Source of the DNA: Bacillus_BD oryzisoli_A | GTDB taxonomy: Bacteria > Bacillota > Bacilli > Bacillales > Cytobacillaceae | Length of the DNA stretch: 64,000 bases | Direction: 5' to 3' | Assembly: GCF_043641075.1 (NCBI RefSeq) | Contig: NZ_JBHZRC010000006.1 | Coordinates: 62,001 to 126,000 of the forward strand | Shown: positions 1 through 7,217 of the stretch, piece by piece | Position numbering within the stretch: the first letter of the stretch is position 1 | Layout: every line of letters begins with the position of its first letter | Translations under genes and position numbers: made by a program | Notes under the pieces: model-generated | Databases searched by the model: none | Seen by the model: the letters and a program-made list of their open reading frames with translations, nothing else | Told to the model about the DNA's origin: nothing

Positions 1-642
1 ATGCGAGGTTAGGAGAATCGTGGTTTTGTGTTCCCGATTATATTTCGCAATGAATTCCCGTACCTTTTCCTGTGTATGGACATCCAATCCAATCGTCGGT
101 TCATCTAAAAAAAGAATCGAAGGTCGATGCAATAACGAAGCGGCAAGCTCACATTTCATCCGCTGACCGAGACTCAGATTCCGAACCGGCTTCCCCAGCA
201 AAGGTTCCAGCTCAAGGAGTTCAACCAATTCATCTAAGGTTTGGCGGAATACCTTCTCCTCTATTTCATACACGCTTTTATTGACGAGAAAGGTCTCCAT
301 TGGCGGGATATCCCAAATCAATTGACTTTTCTGACCCATAACCAGACTCATGATTTTTTTGAACTCATTCCTCTGCTCCTGCGGTTTAAAGCCGCTCACC
401 TCAATGTTTCCTGAAGTAGGATGCAAAAGACCTGCCAGCATCTTAATCGTGGTTGTTTTTCCCGCTCCATTTGGTCCTAAAAACCCTACAATCTCACCGG
501 TATCAATCGTGAAGGACACATCCTTCACAGCCTCGACTGTTTGGTATTCCCGTTTGAACAAACTGCGCAGCGCCTCTGTCCAGCCTTCCTTCCGGACATG
601 GACACGAAATGATTTATATAAATTTTCAACTTGAATGGACAT
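1..642 (-). CDS. ABC-2 type transporter ATP-binding protein (3' end outside window)
   Basis: ATPase subunit of an ABC exporter. The window holds residues 1-214 and the frame runs off at position 1. Walker A GPNGAGKTT lies at residues 56-64, an LSLGQ signature at 156-160 (a variant of LSGGQ), Walker B ILFLDEPT at 176-183 and the H-loop His at 214. An N-terminal extension before the core (WTEALRSLFKREY) is typical of the DrrA/NatA-like ABC-2 group. GGAGGAAC lies just upstream of the ATG. Partner permease genes are expected beyond the left edge. The substrate cannot be inferred. Confidence 0.92.
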   Translation of the reverse strand, partial: MSIQVENLYKSFRVHVRKEGWTEALRSLFKREYQTVEAVKDVSFTIDTGEIVGFLGPNGAGKTTTIKMLAGLLHPTSGNIEVSGFKPQEQRNEFKKIMSLVMGQKSQLIWDIPPMETFLVNKSVYEIEEKVFRQTLDELVELLELEPLLGKPVRNLSLGQRMKCELAASLLHRPSILFLDEPTIGLDVHTQEKVREFIAKYNREHKTTILLTSH

Positions 643-809
643 AGTTCCTCCAGCAATGAATAGATAATTACTTTAAAAAGTTTAGTAGAAAACTAGCAGA
701 TGTCAATTCAAAATGCTTGTGAGATCAGTTCGTGGCAATCTATTTTTTATATGAAAAAGAGTCTTATAAAACATTTAGCTATTTTTATTCTAGATGAATG
801 AAAGTAGGA

Positions 810-1547
810 TTACTTAAAATACCATTTTAAAGCATTTGTATACAAGATTTTATCAGCAGCCTGTTCATCAAAAAGGTGCTGGATCAATTTAATATCCTCA
901 TACGCAAAAGGTCTTTTTGCTCTTGTAGATGGCAAATCTGTCCCAAACATCAGTGCATCAGGATTTGTCCGATATATGGATGTTAAAGCATTTTCCACAT
1001 TCAGCTCCACACGTCCAAAACCTGTTGCTTTAACACGAATACCTTTATCAATTAATTTTAATAAATGTGGTAATCCTTCTTCCGACAATCCTAAATGGTC
1101 AATGGAAATAGCAGGTAATTTTTCAATAGTTGTTGCAATTTGGGGAATCTCCTTTGCATCAATATATAGCTCGCTGTGCCAGCCAACTAAATCATAAACT
1201 CTTCTAGCAAAGTAATCGAGCTTTGATAAATCCTCTGAGCCACCTCGTTTTATATTAAACCGTAATGCTTTTACCCCTTTTTCATTTAAATTTACTATCT
1301 CTTCGTCCGACACAGTATAAGGTAATTGCGTAACGCCACAAAATGCTGGACCCATTTGCTTCAACGCGTTAACTAAATAATCCTGGTCAAAGCCTTGGAA
1401 TGAACCGGATACAATCGCTCCCCCTAATACATTCCAATCAGCAGTATCCTTTTGATAATCCTCTACACCATAGTTGGGCGGCATATAGCCTTGGTTTTCA
1501 GTAATGGGAAAATGAAAATCAATAATATGAAAATGTGCATCAAACAT
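810..1547 (-). CDS. amidohydrolase family metal-dependent hydrolase (PDC-lactonase-like)
   Basis: TIM-barrel amidohydrolase of about 245 residues. The N-terminal DAHFH supplies the HxH metal motif, SIDHLG lies mid-protein, and a late MFGTDLP carries the conserved Asp. The closest named relatives I recall are 2-pyrone-4,6-dicarboxylate lactonase (LigI)-like hydrolases acting on lactones or cyclic acids. I chose the second ATG (1547) because AAGGAG is seven bases before it, while the ATG at 1553 nearly touches that site. It is monocistronic, with a MITE-like repeat upstream. A link to the aromatic island 16 kb away is possible but unproven. Confidence 0.85.
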   Translation of the reverse strand: MFDAHFHIIDFHFPITENQGYMPPNYGVEDYQKDTADWNVLGGAIVSGSFQGFDQDYLVNALKQMGPAFCGVTQLPYTVSDEEIVNLNEKGVKALRFNIKRGGSEDLSKLDYFARRVYDLVGWHSELYIDAKEIPQIATTIEKLPAISIDHLGLSEEGLPHLLKLIDKGIRVKATGFGRVELNVENALTSIYRTNPDALMFGTDLPSTRAKRPFAYEDIKLIQHLFDEQAADKILYTNALKWYFK

Positions 1548-1607
1548 TCTCATGCTCCTTCCCTCTATTTCTTTAATGGTTCATACATCGGAAATTGATA
1601 TAGTAAA

Positions 1608-1881
1608 GGCTCTGTTACTAAAAATGGTTGATTTTCGTATAGGTGTGAGATTTCATAGGCGGAGAATCTCCTGTTAATGTATATAATGGAGGCTTAAAAG
1701 CAGAAATAAGCGGAGATACTCCGATTACCTGCTCTAAATAAGACAAAAAGCAAAGATTTGAATCCTATAAACGGAAAAACCTCCTTTATTTCTAAGGAAA
1801 TAGGGGCATTTCCCAATATAGCCGGAATTTTACCGTTTATTTTCAAACACAGGAAAATCAACATTCAGTTATAACAGAGCC
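1608..1881. repeat. MITE-like dispersed element, copy A
   Basis: Non-coding element of about 274 bp, bounded by the perfect inverted terminal repeats GGCTCTGTTA (1608-1617) and TAACAGAGCC (1872-1881). It contains small hairpins such as CGGAGATACTCCG and GGAGAATCTCC. The reverse complement aligns along its length with 50549-50830, roughly four fifths identical by eye. Flanking octamers ATAGTAAA and TTAGTAGA match at six of eight positions and could be a decayed target duplication. No ORF is present, so it would need an external transposase. Confidence 0.8.
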
Positions 1882-1955
1882 TTAGTAGAAAAAGAAAAAG
1901 GAGCTCCAACTTCAACTCCTTGTTTCCCCTCTTTATTCAACATAGTTGACAGCTT

Positions 1956-2303
1956 TTACTTCTCCCATAGCTCAATCAGTCTACCTTCGGGATCTTTAAT
2001 CCAAATAAACTGACCAAAATCACTACTCTCTTTTTCCTTTGCAAGAGGTACACCCAATTTTTCAAGATGCTTCATCGTTTCGTTAATATCATAAACCTGG
2101 AAATTTAGCATCACCTGCTGGTCTGTAGGAAAGTATCGATCATCTTCAGTAAAGAAAGAAAAGATCGTTTCTGTTTCTGACTGGGGTTTAATAATCGTCC
2201 CATTCCAATTATCTATATCAAGCTTCAGCACATCCCTGTACCATTTCTTTATTGTCTCTAGATTTTTAGTCCTCCAAAATATTCCACCGACACCTTTTAT
2301 CAT
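1956..2303 (-). CDS. VOC family (glyoxalase/bleomycin-resistance fold) protein
   Basis: Single-domain VOC protein of 115 residues. The pattern is characteristic: an N-terminal G-GGIFWRTKNLETIKKWY strand-helix, central QVMLNFQVYDI, and a C-terminal IKDPEGRLIELWEK strand carrying the conserved metal-ligand Glu. The family includes glyoxalases, fosfomycin and bleomycin resistance proteins and dioxygenases. The exact activity cannot be assigned. GAAGGGAG precedes the ATG. The gene stands alone, read leftward. Confidence 0.85.
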   Translation of the reverse strand: MIKGVGGIFWRTKNLETIKKWYRDVLKLDIDNWNGTIIKPQSETETIFSFFTEDDRYFPTDQQVMLNFQVYDINETMKHLEKLGVPLAKEKESSDFGQFIWIKDPEGRLIELWEK

Positions 2304-2421
2304 ACTGAATTGGCTCCCTTCACTTTTTTGTTTAATTAGAAATTCACGAAATAATAATAAAATCCTGCTTTAATAAACTTGCACATTTCGATAATGAAAA
2401 AAACTTCCTCAGCAACAATAA

Positions 2422-3318
2422 TTATTGGGTAGGCAGCTGGATACCATGCCAGTCGCTGACATTGCATTGACCGTATTCATTGTCCCCCACAGCAACCACC
2501 GTGCCGTCCGATTGAAGGCCGACGGTATGGGCACAACCCGCCGCGATTGCCACAATATCACGCCAATCTCCTACATTGCATTGACCATACTCATTCCAGC
2601 CCGCAGCCACCACTGTGCCGTCCGATTGAAGGCCGACCGTGTGTTTACTACCCGCTGAGATCGCCACGATATCTCGCCAATCACTTACATCACATTGAGC
2701 ATGCTTATTCAAGCCCACAGCCGCAACCGATCCGTCCGATTGAAGTCCGATCGTATGAAGATAGCCCGCCTCGACCGCCACCATATCGCACCAGCTGCTT
2801 ACATGGCATTGACGATACCGATTATTACCCGTAGCCGTCACAGTGCCATCCATTTTAAGACCAATGGTATGCCAGTCCCCCGCAGCAATCGCCACTACAT
2901 TCTTCCAGTCATTTACATTACATTCCCCTTCATTATTTCGACCCACAGCTACTACCCTTCCATCCGATTGAAGACCAATGGAATGACACCAGCCTGCGGC
3001 AACCGAAGTAATATCACGCCAGTCGTTTACCTCGCATTGATTATGCTTATTCCACCCCACAGCCCTCACCGTTCCATCCGATTGAAGACCGATTGTATGA
3101 GCATTCCCCGTGTTCCTTGCCATATGAACATTACCCGCAGCCACCTCCACCATATCACGCCAGCCTCTTACATCACATTGGCCATATTTATTATCTCCCA
3201 CAGCCCTCACCGTTCCGTCCGATTGAAGACCAACTGTATGGCGACGTCCCGCGTCTATCGTATCCTTAGGCCACCGTTTCACCCTTAACACCCTTTCCTT
3301 CGGTGACATGTCATCCAT
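2422..3318 (-). CDS. RCC1-repeat protein, seven tandem ~39-residue repeats
   Basis: 298-residue protein made almost wholly of seven repeats of the pattern HT-GLQSDGTV-AVG-N-YGQC-V--WRD-VAIAAG. This is the bacterial RCC1-like (regulator of chromosome condensation) consensus and predicts a seven-bladed beta-propeller. Repeat 1 carries an insertion of about ten residues (NVHMARNTGN); repeat 7 is cut short. No signal peptide or membrane segment is visible, so it is probably cytoplasmic. AAGGAGG lies six bases before the ATG. Bacterial members are uncharacterised; likely roles are protein binding or scaffolding. The repeats are very similar, suggesting recent internal duplication. Confidence 0.88.
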   Translation of the reverse strand: MDDMSPKERVLRVKRWPKDTIDAGRRHTVGLQSDGTVRAVGDNKYGQCDVRGWRDMVEVAAGNVHMARNTGNAHTIGLQSDGTVRAVGWNKHNQCEVNDWRDITSVAAGWCHSIGLQSDGRVVAVGRNNEGECNVNDWKNVVAIAAGDWHTIGLKMDGTVTATGNNRYRQCHVSSWCDMVAVEAGYLHTIGLQSDGSVAAVGLNKHAQCDVSDWRDIVAISAGSKHTVGLQSDGTVVAAGWNEYGQCNVGDWRDIVAIAAGCAHTVGLQSDGTVVAVGDNEYGQCNVSDWHGIQLPTQ

Positions 3319-3583
3319 GACTTACCTCCTTGAAAAACAAAACCTATTTTGTATTGTATCATTTTTGCTTGTATACCAACTTGCCGCTTTCGTTGTAAAA
3401 GAAAAACAGTACCACTTATATAGTAACCCAATATCAAATCAGCCTACCCATTTGCTTCCTATTCAGTACTCTCATTCTTCATGTCAAATTAGGGAATTTT
3501 TCTAAAATCAATTACAATAGAATCAGACTGCTTTGTAGACAATTACATAAAAAATTTTGGTCTTAGGAAAGGCGGTAAAACAA

Positions 3584-4012
3584 ATGGACACATCTAAAAA
3601 AATTACAGTAGAAACAACAGTACCAGCACCTGTAGAAAAGGTATGGAAATATTGGACAGAGCCAGAACATATAACAAAATGGAACACGGCTTCAGATGAA
3701 TGGCACACTCCATATGCTGAGAATGATTTGCAGATTGGTGGAAAATTTCTTTCAAGAATGGAAGCGAAAGATGGCAGTTTTGGTTTCGATTTTAGCGGTG
3801 TTTATGATGATGTTAAATTAAATGATCGTATTTCTTACAACTTAGATGATGGAAGAAACGTTACGATCACTTTTATTAGCCAAGGAAACGAAACAAAGAT
3901 AATCGAAACCTTTGAGGCCGAAAACAGCAATCCTATTGAGATGCAAGAAGCCGGCTGGCAGGCCATTTTAGATAATTTTAGAACATACATGGCAAATTCA
4001 AAAGAAGAATAG
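3584..4012 (+). CDS. SRPBCC (AHSA1/START-like) domain protein
   Basis: About 142 residues with the AHSA1 signature: TVPAPVEKVWKYWTEPEHI near the N-terminus, a central GGKF-S-MEAKDGSFGFDFSGVY, and a C-terminal GWQAILDNFRTYM helix. The fold makes a hydrophobic ligand pocket; no specific function is known for this subgroup. I start at 3584 because AGGAAAGGCGG lies about ten bases upstream; nine in-frame codons before it lack a better site. It is divergent from the RCC1 gene and convergent with the YczE-like gene. Confidence 0.85.
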   Translation: MDTSKKITVETTVPAPVEKVWKYWTEPEHITKWNTASDEWHTPYAENDLQIGGKFLSRMEAKDGSFGFDFSGVYDDVKLNDRISYNLDDGRNVTITFISQGNETKIIETFEAENSNPIEMQEAGWQAILDNFRTYMANSKEE

Positions 4013-4028
4013 GTAAGCCGTTTAAATA

Positions 4029-4074
4029 GAACCGAGTAAATAGCTGGGATTGACTCCTTCATTTCACTCGGTTC
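4029..4074. terminator. bidirectional terminator-like hairpin
   Basis: GAACCGAGT (4029-4037) pairs with ACTCGGTTC (4066-4074) across a long loop. It sits between the convergent SRPBCC and YczE-like genes. A second short stem, AAAAAGCAT/ATGCTTTTT, lies at about 4114-4140 over the 3' end of the YczE-like gene and is followed by T on the minus strand. Confidence 0.5.
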
Positions 4075-4123
4075 TTCTATTTCTTCCTTCAAAATCTCAT
4101 TTCGATCAAAATAAAAAAGCATC

Positions 4124-4774
4124 CTATACCGAATGCTTTTTATCAAAAGTTGTTATTGTAGTAGAGTATGCTAAACGTTCAAACATTTTTTCAATAACGG
4201 GCATAAAGTAATTCAATATCAGCCCGCCTAAGCAAACGGTTAATAGAGTTCCTACGCCAATCGGTCCATTGAAAATCATGGCCATGATCAGGAATAGGAG
4301 GTATATCAATGTTTTTGATAGAAAGATATTTGTTCTTGTTAACTCTTTTATGATTAAGGTTAGTCGATCAACGGGAATCGGCGCAAAATTTGTTTGTAAA
4401 TAGATGGCAGTTCCTAATCCTATTACAACTAAGCCCATTCCAAACCAAACCAATTGGCTCCATAGTGCTTCAGGTGTTATCAAATTGTGCAAGAGAAATA
4501 GCCACATATCAATCCCAATCCCCGTTATGAACGATGTCACTAAGCCCAACATCTCTGGTCTTTGTCTTGTTAAAAGTGAATTACAAACCATTAAAAGTAA
4601 AGCGATGATAATTTCCCAACTTCCCACTGTAAGCCCTACATTGATAGACAATCCGACCAAAAGGGCATCAAACGGTGATGTTCCAAGGTCTGATTGGATC
4701 GTGAAAGCAACACCAAGGGTTAATAGAAAAATCCCCGCGACATAAAAAAGATATTTATGCGACCTCTTTATCAT
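4124..4774 (-). CDS. YczE/YyaS/YitT family integral membrane protein
   Basis: 216-residue protein with about five hydrophobic segments. It has the YczE-type features GVAFTIQSDLGTSPFDALL near residue 20 and ATAIYLQTNFAPIPVDRL mid-protein. Family members are uncharacterised membrane proteins; B. subtilis YczE affects bacillaene/surfactin production by an unknown route. Its ATG overlaps the stop codon of the upstream GNAT gene (ATGA), so the two are translationally coupled. Confidence 0.85.
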   Translation of the reverse strand: MIKRSHKYLFYVAGIFLLTLGVAFTIQSDLGTSPFDALLVGLSINVGLTVGSWEIIIALLLMVCNSLLTRQRPEMLGLVTSFITGIGIDMWLFLLHNLITPEALWSQLVWFGMGLVVIGLGTAIYLQTNFAPIPVDRLTLIIKELTRTNIFLSKTLIYLLFLIMAMIFNGPIGVGTLLTVCLGGLILNYFMPVIEKMFERLAYSTTITTFDKKHSV

Positions 4775-5214
4775 GATTTTCCAGACAATTCTTTAAGCAT
4801 TAAAATATGTGGGATGCCGTCCTCCATAAAGACTTCTGATGCTGTACGGTAACCAAATTTTTGATAGAAGCCTTCTGCATGTGTTTGTCCATGTAATTTA
4901 ACCTTTGAAGCTCCCCGCTCTTCTGCTATTTCTTCTAACGCTTCTATAATCCTTTTTCCAAGACCGTATTTACGATAAGACTCGAGGATGCAGATTCTTT
5001 CCAACTTACCTACTCCATCCACAAACCTTAACCTTCCTGTTCCGACTGGCTGGTCATGGTAATCGACGATTATATGTTCACATTGTCCGTCCAGTGTATC
5101 GAATTGATCAAATTCATCCTCTAATGGCACACCCTGTTCTTTCACAAATACCTCTTTCCTAATTGAAAATGCTGCCTTTAACTCTTCATCCGTTGTTACT
5201 CTTTTTGTATACAT
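4771..5214 (-). CDS. GNAT family N-acetyltransferase (YjcF/ElaA-like)
   Basis: 147-residue GNAT protein. It has the N-terminal AFSIRKEVFVKEQGVPLEDE block typical of the YjcF/ElaA group, the acetyl-CoA pyrophosphate loop RKYGLGKRI (R/Q-x-x-G-x-G/A), and a C-terminal GFYQKFGYRTASEVF strand-helix. The substrate is unknown. It is the first gene of a two-gene leftward operon with the YczE-like gene and shares its upstream region with the divergent MarR gene. Confidence 0.88.
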   Translation of the reverse strand: MYTKRVTTDEELKAAFSIRKEVFVKEQGVPLEDEFDQFDTLDGQCEHIIVDYHDQPVGTGRLRFVDGVGKLERICILESYRKYGLGKRIIEALEEIAEERGASKVKLHGQTHAEGFYQKFGYRTASEVFMEDGIPHILMLKELSGKS

Positions 5215-5250
5215 GTTGATCAGTCCTTTTTAAAAATTGCCCTATAATAT

Positions 5251-5317
5251 TTTGTTGCAAATGCAATAAAATTAGGTTAGATTTAATGTAAATCAATTTT
5301 ATAGTAAATGCAACAAA
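5251..5317. promoter_or_regulatory. large dyad, likely MarR operator between divergent operons
   Basis: The arm TTTGTTGCAAATGCAATAAA (5251-5270) is mirrored by AATTTTATAGTAAATGCAAC (5295-5314). The left arm itself contains the compact palindrome TTGCA-AA-TGCAA (5255-5266). Compact TTGCAA-type dyads are typical of MarR-family operators. The position between the GNAT-yczE and marR-paiA units suggests the MarR product represses one or both. Confidence 0.65.
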
Positions 5318-5341
5318 AAAATGTGTGTGAAGGAGTTCAGG

Positions 5342-5794
5342 ATGAAGGAAATTCTACGTGAAATTGGTATGATCGCCAGGGCGTTAGATTCTATTAGTAA
5401 CATAGAATTCAAAGAATACGACCTGACAAAAGGGCAATATTTGTACCTTGTCCGGATATGCGAAAACCCAGGCATCATTCAAGAAAAGGTAGCCGAAATG
5501 ATTAAAGTAGACCGAACAACTACAGCACGTGCGATACAAAAGCTTGAAATGAATGGTTTTATTGAAAAACAAGACGATCAACAAAATAAAAAAATTAAAA
5601 AGCTCTTTCCTACAGAAAAAGGAAAAATGGTATATCCCTTTATCAAACGGGAACATGATTATTCCAATCTGGTTGCATTAAAGGGATTTTCCGAAAGTGA
5701 AGTCGAAACCATATACAATCTTATTCAAAGAGTAAGAAAAAATATCGAAAAAGACTGGGATTATGTCAAAAAGGGCAACAAGAGAAATTATTAA
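5342..5794 (+). CDS. MarR family transcriptional regulator
   Basis: 150-residue winged-helix regulator: a helical N-terminus, GIIQEKVAEMIKVDRTTTARAI as recognition helix region, and a wing with EKQDDQQNKKIKKLFPTEKG. The start at 5342 has AAGGAG six bases upstream and fits better than the ATG at 5321. It lies 25 bases upstream of paiA with no terminator between, so the two are cotranscribed. It probably binds the dyad just upstream and autoregulates. Confidence 0.9.
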   Translation: MKEILREIGMIARALDSISNIEFKEYDLTKGQYLYLVRICENPGIIQEKVAEMIKVDRTTTARAIQKLEMNGFIEKQDDQQNKKIKKLFPTEKGKMVYPFIKREHDYSNLVALKGFSESEVETIYNLIQRVRKNIEKDWDYVKKGNKRNY

Positions 5795-5819
5795 TCATCG
5801 TAAGGAGCGACAACTAGAC

Positions 5820-6338
5820 ATGACTATTCTTATAAAAAAGTGCACCGTTGAAGATTTACACACCCTTCAAGCCATTAGCTATGAAACATTTAATGACACA
5901 TTTAAGGATCAAAATTCACCCGAAAATATGCATGCCTATTTGGAAAAGGCATTTAACGTAAAACAACTAGAATGTGAATTATCCAATCTTTCTTCTGAAT
6001 TCTTTTTTGTTTATTTTCATGATGAACTCGCTGGCTATTTAAAGATCAATACCAACGATGCACAGTCAGAAGAAATGGGCGATGAAGCATTTGAGATTGA
6101 AAGGATTTATATAAAGAAGCCATTTCAAAAACACGGCCTTGGTAACTATCTGTTTAATCGAGCGATGGAACTAGCGATGGAAAAGAAGAAAAAGAAGATC
6201 TGGCTAGGTGTTTGGGAAAAAAATGAAAATGCAATTGCATTTTACCGGAAAATGGGATTTGTGCAAACAGGAGCCCACTCGTTTTATATGGGTGATGAGG
6301 AACAAATCGATTTTATTATGACTAAAACACTCCAATAG
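5820..6338 (+). CDS. paiA: PaiA-like polyamine (spermidine/spermine) N-acetyltransferase
   Basis: 172-residue GNAT enzyme. The whole sequence closely tracks my memory of B. subtilis PaiA: ETFNDTFKDQNSPENM-AYLE, the CoA loop QKHGLGNYL, IWLGVWEKNENAIAFY, and GAHSFYMGDEEQ. PaiA acetylates spermidine and spermine and limits polyamine toxicity. The start at 5820 has AAGGAG about ten bases upstream; the frame opens earlier but inside marR. In B. subtilis paiA is paired with paiB. Here it follows a MarR gene, so control differs. Confidence 0.88.
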   Translation: MTILIKKCTVEDLHTLQAISYETFNDTFKDQNSPENMHAYLEKAFNVKQLECELSNLSSEFFFVYFHDELAGYLKINTNDAQSEEMGDEAFEIERIYIKKPFQKHGLGNYLFNRAMELAMEKKKKKIWLGVWEKNENAIAFYRKMGFVQTGAHSFYMGDEEQIDFIMTKTLQ

Positions 6339-6351
6339 CTTTCTAATAATT

Positions 6352-6401
6352 AAAAGGAAAGTTCATAGCGCAGTATAATCGCTATAGAACTTTCCTTTTT
6401 G
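6352..6401 (+). terminator. intrinsic terminator of marR-paiA
   Basis: Long stem: AAAAGGAAAGTTC with ATAGCG continues into CGCTAT and GAACTTTCCTTTT, ending in a T run. It is also T-rich on the minus strand, so it could serve the convergent tetR gene too. Confidence 0.85.
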
Positions 6402-6449
6402 ATTTATTAATAATCCCCCATGAATATGCTTGCAACGAACCATGTAAAC

Positions 6450-7013
6450 TCACTCTTTCTTTTTGCTAAACATCATTAAAATCATTTGCTTTGCCAAAAA
6501 GCTTGGACTATAGGGCATTTCTGCCTGAACCCACCATGTCACAATCCCCAGTGTCGAGGAAGCCATGATTTCAGTTGGTAACTGAAACGGATTTCCTTTT
6601 GCCTTTCTTTCTTCACCCTTAATAAGAATGATTTCTACTAGTATGTTGAATATTCGATTGCGGAAATCCTTATTCTCTAGCATGACATGGAAGAGTGCTC
6701 CATGCTGGTAAATATGCTCTAGAAAAGAAACAAGCGGAGAATGTCCCTTTGGCCGTTGTCCGTCGGAATGAGGGAGGATCTTTTCGGATAGCTCCTCAAG
6801 AATTTCATCCGTCATTTGCTCCATTAAGTCCTCGATATCACGGTAATGCAAATAAAAGGTAGCACGATTTAGTTCTGCCCGCTCGGCTATTTTTTGAACG
6901 GTTAACTTACTTTGATCTCCATTCTCTGTAAGCAAAGAAATAAGCGCTTCCTTAAACATTCTCTTTGTCCGTAAAATTCGAGGATCAACCTTTGCTTTCT
7001 TCTGATTTGACAT
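6450..7013 (-). CDS. TetR/AcrR family transcriptional regulator
   Basis: 187 residues. The N-terminal helix-turn-helix spans about residues 17-65 (LTVQKIAERAELNRATFYLHY, the TetR hallmark ending in YxHY). The C-terminal ligand domain is of the TetR_C_8 kind (SFLEHIYQHGALFHVML). It is divergent from the DHA2 efflux gene with about 200 bp between them, which hold two copies of an inverted repeat. By analogy it should repress the pump and be relieved by the pump's substrate. Confidence 0.9.
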   Translation of the reverse strand: MSNQKKAKVDPRILRTKRMFKEALISLLTENGDQSKLTVQKIAERAELNRATFYLHYRDIEDLMEQMTDEILEELSEKILPHSDGQRPKGHSPLVSFLEHIYQHGALFHVMLENKDFRNRIFNILVEIILIKGEERKAKGNPFQLPTEIMASSTLGIVTWWVQAEMPYSPSFLAKQMILMMFSKKKE

Positions 7014-7044
7014 TATTTTATCCCCTTGTCTATAAACTTCAACT

Positions 7045-7185
7045 TTATCGACAAATACTATCTAGATTGTCAATTACTATACATATCTTTCAAAAGTGTA
7101 AATGGTCATTTTCATATTCGCATGTTAGTATCATTAGTATCTATTTTATCGACACAGTATCAATTAATTAACTGCTTGTCAATTA
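7045..7185. promoter_or_regulatory. two copies of an inverted-repeat operator between tetR and the DHA2 pump
   Basis: TTATCGACAA (7045-7054) faces TTGTCAATTA (7067-7076), and TTATCGACA (7146-7154) faces TTGTCAATTA (7176-7185). Each is an imperfect palindrome with two arm mismatches. One lies near each gene of the divergent pair. The spacers differ (12 versus about 21 bases). I infer that these are TetR operators. Confidence 0.55.
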
Positions 7186-7217
7186 GGCATATGTGAAAGG
7201 AATGTGAAATTAATCAT

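Noticed and set aside
810..1547. Amidohydrolase as LigI of the aromatic island
   Set aside because: The family fits, but it is 16 kb from the island with unrelated operons between; kept only as a possibility.
2425..3288. Several plus-strand frames opposite the RCC1 gene
   Set aside because: Shadows of a regular repeat; the minus frame has the family consensus and a strong ribosome site.
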